Shown: one piece after another, positions 1 to 5,152 of the stretch
How the letters are laid out: the number at the start of each line of letters is the position of its first letter
Position numbering within the stretch: position 1 is the stretch's first letter
Assembly: GCA_946491915.1 (NCBI GenBank)
Contig: CAMLYR010000101.1
Coordinates: forward strand, 1-5,152
Length of the DNA stretch: 5,152 nt
Direction of reading: 5' to 3'
DNA from: an uncultured Clostridium sp.
Lineage (GTDB): Bacteria > Bacillota_A > Clostridia > TANB77 > CAG-508
Translations under genes and position numbers: made by a program
The notes under the pieces: generated by a model
Told to the model about the DNA's origin: nothing
The model's database searches: none
Seen by the model: only the letters and a program-made list of their open reading frames with translations

Positions 1-524
1 TATGTCATTTCTGTTATAGCTGTTTCATCTGATGCAACTATACTAATATTTGCTGTTCCTTCTTCTGTCTGTGTAACCTCAATATTTGGCTTTGTAATAT
101 CTACTCCCTCTAAATTGTACTCTTTTATAAATTGATATTCTCTATTTTTCATATCTATAACAGTTATATTTAAAACATTATTTCCATCTGGAAGCAATAT
201 TTCTTCTTCTACATATGTTGTACCCTCTGGTATGCTATTTTCTTCTCCATCATTCCATCTATAATTAACTTTAGAAATTTCTGTATTATGCTCTATTTTT
301 AAAATTACTGTATCTCCATCTCTTGTAAGCGTAAGATTTGGTATGTTTTCTGGCTTAGACTCGTCTATTTCTTTATATAAAGCATATGAGCCCTCTCCTG
401 CTAAAACTATACCAAATAGCATAATAAATACTGCAAAAAATCTAACTATTCCTTTTATCTCTATAGGACCTCTTGAGGTCTTTTTATTTTTTTTCTTTTT
501 TTCAGTTACTAAAATTTGATTCAT
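1..524 (-). CDS. Membrane-anchored surface protein with Ig-like repeats (C-terminus beyond window)
   Basis: The first 174 residues are visible; the frame is open to the left edge. The ATG at 522-524 follows a strong GGAGG site. Residues 1-25 are very basic (a run of Lys around 9-16), and about 29-48 is hydrophobic, so the N-terminus is cytoplasmic and the rest is outside. It may be an uncleaved signal anchor or a long signal peptide; SYA at 46-48 would suit signal peptidase I. From about residue 60 there are tandem beta-sandwich, Ig-like units. PNLTLT (62-67) recurs as PNIEVT (146-151), and ISKVNY (83-88) recurs as ITEMTY (170-175), giving a period of about 84-87 residues. No enzyme motif is visible. 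The specific Pfam Ig family is not recognised. It is transcribed from its own promoter, downstream of and separated by a terminator from the large adhesin gene. A role in surface adhesion or wall structure is inference. Confidence 0.85.
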   Translation of the reverse strand, partial: MNQILVTEKKKKNKKTSRGPIEIKGIVRFFAVFIMLFGIVLAGEGSYALYKEIDESKPENIPNLTLTRDGDTVILKIEHNTEISKVNYRWNDGEENSIPEGTTYVEEEILLPDGNNVLNITVIDMKNREYQFIKEYNLEGVDITKPNIEVTQTEEGTANISIVASDETAITEMT

Positions 525-530
525 TTGTTA

Positions 531-535
531 CCTCC
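531..535 (-). promoter_or_regulatory. Ribosome binding site of the Ig-like protein gene
   Basis: On the minus strand this reads GGAGG, six bases before the ATG. It fixes the start of the leftmost gene at 524. Confidence 0.9.
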
Positions 536-559
536 GTAAGAACATAAACTTACAATTGA

Positions 560-588
560 ATTATAACATATGAGTTTTTTAAAAACAA
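560..588 (-). promoter_or_regulatory. Sigma-A-type promoter for the Ig-like protein gene
   Basis: The minus strand has a perfect -10 TATAAT (560-565) with an extended -10 TG (TGTTATAAT, 560-568). A weak -35 TTGTTT (583-588) lies 17 bases upstream. The predicted transcript would start near 553 and have a leader of about 29 bases. The extended -10 may compensate for the poor -35. The gene therefore need not depend on read-through from the large gene upstream. Confidence 0.7.
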
Positions 589-692
589 TATAAAAATATA
601 GTTTTTATTTTGATAATAAGTAGTTGCGAGCAGCAAGATACAAAAAAACAATATCTCTCTGCCTATCTATATATCAAGTCTAAGAAATAAAG

Positions 693-730
693 AAATAGGT
701 TTTAAGCAGTTTTCCACTTAAAACCTATTT
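693..730 (-). terminator. Intrinsic terminator after the large surface-protein gene
   Basis: A perfect 14-bp stem (693-706 with 717-730) encloses a 10-base loop. On the minus strand it begins 34 bases after the stop codon and is followed by a U-rich CTTTATTTCTT. The plus-strand side is also T-rich, so it could work in both directions. The stretch between it and the next promoter (589-692) contains no ORF or strong structure that I can see. Confidence 0.85.
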
Positions 731-763
731 TTATTATTTATTAACTACAAAGATTTATTAGTA

Positions 764-3700
764 TTAGATAACAAATTTCTTAATTAAGATAATACCACTT
801 GATAATATTGCTAAAACTCCTGCTGCTAATCCTATATAACCATATACATCTGCTGCACCTGTTGTTATAGATATAATTACTGGTGCATCATCTTGATCAT
901 CTTCACCATCTTTTTGGTTATCTGGTGTTGAGTCTATGTCATCTCCATCGTCTTCACTTATCTCTGCTACGTTTGTCATTAGTCCTAGATGTTCTTCACC
1001 ATTTATCCATGTTAATACTATTTCTACTTCTGCACTTTCACCTGGTTGTAACAATGTATCTTTTAATTGATCTGTTACTACTTTTCCGTCTACTTCTTTC
1101 CACTCTGGATTATCAGCTTGTATAAATTTTAATCCTTCTGGAATGTAATCAGATATTTCTCCAACATGTCCGGCAATTTCACCTTCGTTTGTTACTCTAA
1201 TTTTAAATCTAAATTTAACTGTTGTTTTATCCATTCTGCTTCCACGAATTTCTACTTTTGCTGGTGGTTCTGGATCCATTTCTGCTGTATTTCCAGTTTG
1301 TGTTACTGTAGTTTTTCCATCATATGTTACTATAGCTTCTGTTACCCATTTTCTTAATGCTAAGTCATAGTATTTTACTTTTATTTTTTCTATGTCTTGG
1401 TCATCTTCGCCTTCATTCCATTCATCTGGCTCTGAGTCTTCGTCATCTACTGGATTTCCTTCTTCATCGCTGTCCTCTGAAATTTGTGCGTGGTTTATTA
1501 TTATTCTATCTGATGTATTTGGTTCTGTTACTTCAAAAGCTACTTTTATATCATGGTAATCAGGTTGTGTCATAGTTTCTGGATTAAATGCTTGTAATAA
1601 GTTTACTCTTCCTGTTTCTTCCTCTTGAGCTTTAGATAAGTAATCTGTCTCTATGTAGTCTGCTTCTTCTGGGTTTTCTGTTACTTCTCCGTCTTCTGTA
1701 TACATTACCCATCTATGGTCAATGTTTGTTTGATTTTCTGGTAAGAATAATAATCCATCTGGTATATCATCTTTTACAAGCTCTGCATATCCTGCCATAT
1801 TGCCTTCATTAAATATTCTTATAGTATATGTTACTACATCTCCTGTTTTTACATCTACAGGTTCTTTAGTATGCTCATATACATACTTACCATCTTCCGT
1901 AATTGTAAATACTGGTACTCTGTTATCTATTTGAGTTTCATTTACTCCTGTAATAAACTTTCTTAATGCTAAGTCAAATTTTGGAACAGCTTCGTCTATT
2001 ATTAATTTTTCGAAGTCATCGTCATCTTCTTGTCCTGGGATATATTCATCTCCTGAATTTATCTCGTCATCTTTATATCCAGGTAAGTCTTCATCTGATG
2101 GCAATTCTACATTGTCCTCATCTGAATCTCTGTCTTCTACTGGTTCATTGTTTTCATCAGCATCTTCTGTTATGTCTGCTATGTTAGTAATTTTTTGTGT
2201 AATATCTATGTCCTTTTTAACTTTACATCTTACTTGTACATCTATATAATCTAGCTCTGTTCCATTAAATGCTTTTAATAAAACTTTGTCTTCATCTGTA
2301 GTTCTTGTAGCGTAAATCTCGTCTCTAGTTGCTGAATATTCTGTATCTGGTGATGTTATATCTGTTGTTATTGTTCTTCCATCTTCTGATACTTTCCATC
2401 CATATCTTAAGTTTAATTCATCGTTTACTAAAAATTCTAGTTGAGGTGGTAAATGGTCTGTAATCTCTTTTACATATCCATCTTTTTCGCCCTCATTATA
2501 TACTCTTAATGTATATGTCACTACATCTTCTCTTGCTACAGATACTGGTGTTTTTGGATGATTGTATATAGCTGTTGTGCCACTTTCTTGAACTAAAGGA
2601 GTAACATCTACATCTGGTTCTCTTGTGTAACTACCATCTATATCTATTAGCTCTTCGTCATTAACTGCTGTAATAAATTTTCTTAAAGCTAAGTCAAATG
2701 TTGGTTCTTCTGGTGAAGGTGGTTCTTCTTCTAATATAATTTTTTCAAAGTCGTCGTCATCTTCTTGTCCTTTATAATGATAGTTTGAATCTGATAAATC
2801 TTCTTTATTTGAAGTATTTCCTCTATAATTTGGTAAATCATCATCTGAAGGTAAATCTAAATTTTGTTTATATGAATCTCTATCTGTTGTACTATCACCA
2901 TTTGCATCTGAGAAAGCTGTAATTTCTGCTATGTTTGTTATAACTCCTCTAAATCCTGTATCTATAACTTTACATCTTACTTGTACTTCTATATAGTCTA
3001 AATCTGTACCATTAAATGCTTTTAATAATGTTTTATTAGCTCTAGAACCATATAGTTCTTCTTGTTCTTCTGTATGTGTTGTATCTGGTGATGTTATGTC
3101 TGTTTTTAGTGCTCTACCATTGTTAACTACTTCCCATCCATATTTTTGGTTTAATTCATCATCAGGTAAATATTCTAATTGTGCTGGCAAATAGTCTGTA
3201 ATTTCTCTTACATATCCATCTCTTTCGCCTTCATTATATACTCTTATTGTATATGTTACTATATCTCCTATTTTTACCAATATTGGCGCTTTATTATGTC
3301 TATAAGAAGCTGTTGTATCCGAGTCATTTACTAAAGGAGTAACATCTACATTTGGTTCTCTTATATAATTTCCATTTGTAGCAATTTCTTTATCATTAAC
3401 TTTTATTATAAACTTTCTAAGCGACAAGTCGAAGTTTTCACCTTCTGTAGGCTCATAATAAACTTCTTTGCTATCTTCAAAGTCATTTTCTCCTTTTTCT
3501 AATACAGCTACTGGTTGCTCACTTTCTTCGCTTCCTCCAACTGTCCAATATTCTATTTCTGTTCCGTAATAAGTACCTTCTACTGTTAAAACTATCTCTC
3601 CTAATTCTGTTGTATCAGGTATAGAAAGGTAAAATTCTTGTCCTACTATCTCTTCAATTGTTTCATATACTAAAAGTGAGTTACCATTAGCATCACCTAC

Positions 3701-4699
3701 TAAATTATAGTTTGTTAGTGCATTTCCCTTATTAGTAACTTTTAAATCTAAAGTATAATCTAATTCTGATTCCTTTTCTAATCTAAATGGTCCTACTATA
3801 TAATTTGAGCCAGATATAGAAACTTTTGCAGCTGTATCTTGGAATGTTATACTTTGTGAACTTGAATGTACATCATAACTATCTGCTTGTCTTTCAGATT
3901 CATCTACAAAATAGTTATATAGTTTAGTAATTTCTGAATTTAAGCTACTACCAAATTGTCTAGCAGCATATACATCTCCTAATCTTTCCAAAATAGAAGA
4001 ATCTTCTGTAAAATCTTTATATGTTAAATTTCCAGCTTCTGCTCTATGTATTTCTAAGTTATTGCTATCTGAATAATCTCCTACTACATTCCATACTGCC
4101 ATTTGTTGAACTACACCTATAATGTCGTCAATCTCTTCATCTGTAAAATCTATTTCATATATTTGAGCTCCTGAACCAGCAACATAATTTGTTCCAGCTT
4201 CTGCTAATATAGAATCTCTAATTCCTGCATTTTGCAATAATAACTTTTTCTGCTCATGAGCTTCTGCCTCTTCACTAGAATTTTTAGGAGCAACATAAGC
4301 ATGGTCAAAAATCCATACCAATCTTTTATAATCATGTTCTGTAAGATCTGGTAAGGCTTTTTGAAGTTCATTCAACATGTCAGAAGACTTAAAGTCAAAA
4401 TATTTATTATAATTAACTCTTTCTGGCGTTCCTGAACCAAAGTCAGAACCTAAACCTACACCTCTATGCAAACAAAATATAGTTTGTCCTTCATTCTTTG
4501 GTGTATTTGATGTAGCTGTAGATTCATATACTCTCCAAATTGTTTTTCCATCAGCTCTGTACGAGTAATTGTCTTTATAAATGGATCTCGCATTAAACCA
4601 TTTATCTCCATTAGCTGCATTACTTACATTAAATAGTCCTGCTAGTATAACTATTGCTAATGTTGACAATATTAAAGTTAGTACTTTTTTTAGTTTCAT
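764..4699 (-). CDS. Cys-Gln thioester bond-forming surface protein with four DUF11-like repeats
   Basis: This is a 1311-residue secreted, envelope-attached protein. It has a signal peptide at 1-28 (Lys-rich start, hydrophobic core, SNA before the likely cleavage after Ala28). A thioester domain at about 35-275 carries FC (Cys76) and QQMAVW (198-203), a version of the family's TQxAIW motif. A beta-rich spacer spans about 285-400. Four repeats beginning DLxLRK start at 423, 668, 908 and 1111. The C-terminus has SITTG (1277-1281), a membrane helix (about 1285-1306) and KK. Very acidic linkers (e.g. GQEDDDDFEK) end the first two repeats. Only three Cys are present: 76, 576 and 825. In this family the thioester reacts with amines on host or partner molecules. 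Adhesion is therefore the likely role, but the ligand is unknown. The gene has its own promoter(s), ribosome site and terminator, and appears monocistronic. The reading frame is intact. Confidence 0.93.
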   Translation of the reverse strand: MKLKKVLTLILSTLAIVILAGLFNVSNAANGDKWFNARSIYKDNYSYRADGKTIWRVYESTATSNTPKNEGQTIFCLHRGVGLGSDFGSGTPERVNYNKYFDFKSSDMLNELQKALPDLTEHDYKRLVWIFDHAYVAPKNSSEEAEAHEQKKLLLQNAGIRDSILAEAGTNYVAGSGAQIYEIDFTDEEIDDIIGVVQQMAVWNVVGDYSDSNNLEIHRAEAGNLTYKDFTEDSSILERLGDVYAARQFGSSLNSEITKLYNYFVDESERQADSYDVHSSSQSITFQDTAAKVSISGSNYIVGPFRLEKESELDYTLDLKVTNKGNALTNYNLVGDANGNSLLVYETIEEIVGQEFYLSIPDTTELGEIVLTVEGTYYGTEIEYWTVGGSEESEQPVAVLEKGENDFEDSKEVYYEPTEGENFDLSLRKFIIKVNDKEIATNGNYIREPNVDVTPLVNDSDTTASYRHNKAPILVKIGDIVTYTIRVYNEGERDGYVREITDYLPAQLEYLPDDELNQKYGWEVVNNGRALKTDITSPDTTHTEEQEELYGSRANKTLLKAFNGTDLDYIEVQVRCKVIDTGFRGVITNIAEITAFSDANGDSTTDRDSYKQNLDLPSDDDLPNYRGNTSNKEDLSDSNYHYKGQEDDDDFEKIILEEEPPSPEEPTFDLALRKFITAVNDEELIDIDGSYTREPDVDVTPLVQESGTTAIYNHPKTPVSVAREDVVTYTLRVYNEGEKDGYVKEITDHLPPQLEFLVNDELNLRYGWKVSEDGRTITTDITSPDTEYSATRDEIYATRTTDEDKVLLKAFNGTELDYIDVQVRCKVKKDIDITQKITNIADITEDADENNEPVEDRDSDEDNVELPSDEDLPGYKDDEINSGDEYIPGQEDDDDFEKLIIDEAVPKFDLALRKFITGVNETQIDNRVPVFTITEDGKYVYEHTKEPVDVKTGDVVTYTIRIFNEGNMAGYAELVKDDIPDGLLFLPENQTNIDHRWVMYTEDGEVTENPEEADYIETDYLSKAQEEETGRVNLLQAFNPETMTQPDYHDIKVAFEVTEPNTSDRIIINHAQISEDSDEEGNPVDDEDSEPDEWNEGEDDQDIEKIKVKYYDLALRKWVTEAIVTYDGKTTVTQTGNTAEMDPEPPAKVEIRGSRMDKTTVKFRFKIRVTNEGEIAGHVGEISDYIPEGLKFIQADNPEWKEVDGKVVTDQLKDTLLQPGESAEVEIVLTWINGEEHLGLMTNVAEISEDDGDDIDSTPDNQKDGEDDQDDAPVIISITTGAADVYGYIGLAAGVLAILSSGIILIKKFVI
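767..871 (-). other. C-terminal anchor: SITTG motif, membrane helix, KK tail
   Basis: The last 35 residues have the layout of a cell-wall sorting signal: a short motif ending TG (SITTG, 1277-1281), a hydrophobic span (about 1285-1306), then Lys1307-Lys1308 and a five-residue-long tail overall. The motif lacks the Leu and Pro of LPXTG. It may be a non-canonical sortase site, or the helix may simply be a permanent membrane anchor. Confidence 0.6.
908..1369 (-). repeat. DUF11-like repeat 4 (shortest), approx. residues 1111-1264
   Basis: It starts with YDLALRKWV, keeps FKIRVTNEGEIAGHVGEISDYIPEGL, and ends with MTNVAEI plus an Asp-rich DDIDSTPDN loop of the sort common at the end of DUF11 domains. 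Candidate isopeptide residues are Lys1117, Asp1184 and Asn1243. It is the membrane-proximal and most diverged copy. Confidence 0.75.
1379..1978 (-). repeat. DUF11/TIGR01451-like repeat 3, approx. residues 908-1107
   Basis: It starts with FDLALRKFI, keeps GDVVTYTIRIFNEGNMAGY, and ends with INHAQI followed by EDSDEEGNPVDDEDS. It is more diverged and shorter than repeats 1 and 2, and has Phe where they carry Cys. Candidate isopeptide residues are Lys914, Asp977 and Asn1069. Confidence 0.78.
1991..2698 (-). repeat. DUF11/TIGR01451-like repeat 2, approx. residues 668-903
   Basis: It starts with FDLALRKFI after a short Pro/Glu linker (PPSPEEP). It shares REPxVDVTPLV, VYNEGExDGYV and VQVRCKV with repeat 1, and ends with ITNIADI, an Asp-rich loop and GQEDDDDFEK. 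Candidate isopeptide residues are Lys674, Asp748 and Asn839. Cys825 sits at the same place as Cys576 of repeat 1. The DNA similarity to repeat 1 is also high, including a 22-base identical block (2592-2613 and 3330-3351). Confidence 0.8.
2720..3433 (-). repeat. DUF11/TIGR01451-like repeat 1, approx. residues 423-660
   Basis: It starts with FDLSLRKFI. Its core GDIVTYTIRVYNEGERDGY is the typical strand and turn of TIGR01451/DUF11 domains. It ends with ITNIAEI, an Asp-rich loop (598-608) and the acidic linker GQEDDDDFEK. Candidate isopeptide residues are Lys429, Asp502 and Asn589. It contains Cys576. It is closest to repeat 2: residues 481-524 match 33 of 44 positions by hand alignment. Confidence 0.8.
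3875..4597 (-). other. Thioester domain (TED/TQXA-type), approx. residues 35-275
   Basis: Seen directly: a lone cysteine in TIFCLHRG (Cys76), a mid-domain segment LVWIFDHAYV (127-136) resembling the conserved helix plus GYP-like turn of these domains, and VVQQMAVWNV (196-205). In known thioester adhesins (SfbI, Cpa, the Clostridium perfringens TIE protein) the Gln of TQxAIW bonds to the Cys of an FC/YC motif. By alignment the partner here is Gln199, 123 residues after Cys76, within or just below the spacing I recall for the family. The first motif residue is Gln rather than Thr. The domain edges are approximate. Confidence 0.8.
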
Positions 4700-4705
4700 A
4701 TTTTC

Positions 4706-4714
4706 TCACCCTTT
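4706..4714 (-). promoter_or_regulatory. Ribosome binding site of the large surface-protein gene
   Basis: On the minus strand this reads AAAGGGTGA, six bases before the ATG at 4697-4699. It contains GGTGA, an exact match to the 3' part of the full Shine-Dalgarno sequence. It supports the start immediately before the signal peptide. Confidence 0.75.
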
Positions 4715-4734
4715 TAACCTATTACATTATTTAT

Positions 4735-4763
4735 ATTTTACTTTCTTCTAAAAAATAAGTCAA
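4735..4763 (-). promoter_or_regulatory. Proximal sigma-A-type promoter (P1) of the large gene
   Basis: The minus strand has TTGACT (-35, 4758-4763), a 17-base spacer and TAAAAT (-10, 4735-4740). Each hexamer matches consensus at five of six positions. Transcription would start near 4728, giving a leader of about 29 bases that includes the ribosome site. Confidence 0.7.
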
Positions 4764-4774
4764 TAACAGTATTT

Positions 4775-4834
4775 GCTAAGTTTTCCTATTATTACAAAAA
4801 CCCTTTTTATGCTATTACGGAAATAGTTATCAGC
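4775..4834 (-). promoter_or_regulatory. Possible folded leader segment between P2 and P1
   Basis: On the minus strand, GCTGA (4830-4834) can pair with TTAGC (4775-4779), and TTTCC (4819-4823) with GGAAA (4782-4786). Inside these, ATAAAAA GGG TTTTTGT forms a further small stem. A competing CTATT/AATAG stem (within 4812-4826) is also possible. No known riboswitch class is recognised. It would be transcribed only from P2. AT-rich DNA gives chance stems easily. Confidence 0.25.
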
Positions 4835-4867
4835 GTTTTTTATTAATAATATTAAACTTATATTACA

Positions 4868-4896
4868 ATTATATTACATTTTCATTACAAAATCAA
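4868..4896 (-). promoter_or_regulatory. Distal candidate promoter (P2) of the large gene
   Basis: The minus strand has TTGATT (-35, 4891-4896), a 17-base spacer and a perfect TATAAT (-10, 4868-4873), just downstream of the preceding gene's terminator. It would start near 4861 and give a leader of about 160 bases that runs through P1. The -35 matches only four of six positions, and the region is very AT-rich, so chance is possible. Confidence 0.5.
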
Positions 4897-4911
4897 TAGA
4901 ACTGTAAATAT

Positions 4912-4955
4912 AAAGAAGTTAGTAACTAATTTTTTACTTAATTACTAACTTCTTT
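4912..4955 (-). terminator. Intrinsic terminator after the DUF308-like gene
   Basis: A perfect 14-bp stem (4912-4925 with 4942-4955) encloses a 16-base loop that can form three more inner pairs. It lies about 65 bases after the stop of the rightmost gene. The right arm on the minus strand ends TTCTTT, then ATATTT. The plus-strand side is also T-rich. It separates the rightmost gene from the promoters of the large gene. Confidence 0.75.
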
Positions 4956-5020
4956 TAATAATTTTATTTATTTTAGAATCTATGTTTCTTTATTAATTTG
5001 AAAATAATTAATATTTTTTA

Positions 5021-5152
5021 TTATTTACCTTCTTTTAAATGATATAGCATTGTGCATGCATCAATTATATTTAATATTTCTACTATTAATAATGCTAAAC
5101 CAACTAATGTTGTAACAGCCATAGAAGCTTCAAATGGATTAAATATAATAAT
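5021..5152 (-). CDS. DUF308/HdeD-like membrane protein, C-terminal fragment
   Basis: Only the last 43 codons and a TAA stop (5021-5023) are in the window; the start lies beyond the right edge. The fragment begins IIIFNPFEAS, continues with a hydrophobic helix (roughly MAVTTLVGLALLIVEILNII) and ends with the short polar tail HLKEGK. An NPF motif followed by a Gly-containing helix and a short Lys-containing tail is typical of the last transmembrane hairpin of DUF308 (HdeD-type) proteins. These are small multi-pass inner-membrane proteins of poorly defined function. The frame is clear because no other minus-strand frame stays open here. The family call rests on pattern memory over a short stretch and could be wrong; a membrane protein C-terminus is safer. 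Confidence 0.7.
   Translation of the reverse strand: MIIFNPFEASMAVTTLVGLALLIVEILNIIDACTMLYHLKEGK

Noticed and set aside
467..494. Plus-strand inverted repeat GACCTC-TT-GAGGTC followed by T runs, resembling a terminator
   Set aside because: It lies within the coding sequence of the Ig-like protein. The loop is tiny, and the T runs are explained by the Lys codons on the other strand. No plus-strand gene needs it.
606..660. Possible small RNA or small gene in the gap between terminator and promoter (TTGC GAGCA GCAA)
   Set aside because: The stem is only four base pairs, with no promoter, ribosome site or open frame of useful length linked to it.
883..2187. Four plus-strand open frames (883-1125, 1166-1357, 1357-1575, 1966-2187)
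   Set aside because: They lie antisense inside the intact large gene. Their Leu/His/Ser-rich or Cys/Phe-rich compositions are what the opposite strand of Asp/Glu-rich coding DNA produces, and no coding evidence was seen for them.
764..4699. CRISPR-like array suspected from regularly recurring similar DNA
   Set aside because: The similar blocks are about 600-740 bases apart, lie in frame and encode protein repeats. There are no short direct repeats with unique spacers.
4757..4911. Known riboswitch (for example c-di-GMP type) in the leader of the large gene
   Set aside because: None of the conserved core sequences I know for these classes are present; only loose AT-rich pairing is seen.

Overview
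The window is AT-rich (about one third G+C by eye). It uses strong Shine-Dalgarno sites, sigma-A-type promoters, intrinsic terminators, TAA stops and Gram-positive-type surface-protein architecture. This points to a low-GC Firmicute, most likely a gut-type member of Clostridia; the species cannot be named from this sequence. All three genes lie on the minus strand, and each junction carries its own terminator and, where visible, its own promoter, so they look like separate transcription units.

Reading in the direction of transcription (right to left): 5021-5152 is the C-terminal end of a small membrane protein resembling the DUF308/HdeD family, with a terminator at 4912-4955. The 4700-5020 gap holds that terminator, two candidate promoters and a possible structured leader. 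The centre, 764-4699, is one large gene for a 1311-residue secreted surface protein. It has a signal peptide, a Cys-Gln thioester (TQXA/TED-type) adhesin domain, a beta-rich spacer, four tandem DUF11/TIGR01451-like repeats, and a C-terminal membrane helix preceded by a degenerate sorting-like motif. A terminator (693-730) follows. A new promoter (560-588) then drives a membrane-anchored protein with extracellular Ig-like repeats, which runs off the left edge (524 to 1).

The most interesting content is in the large protein. Its N-terminal domain has the Cys76/Gln199 pair expected of a covalent thioester adhesin. Each of its four repeats has a Lys-Asp-Asn set placed in phase with core hydrophobic residues, which suggests self-made intramolecular isopeptide bonds. 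If both hold, this is a long chemically cross-linked stalk presenting a covalent-binding tip. The left-hand gene also encodes a cell-surface protein, but the separate promoters mean that any joint role is only an inference.
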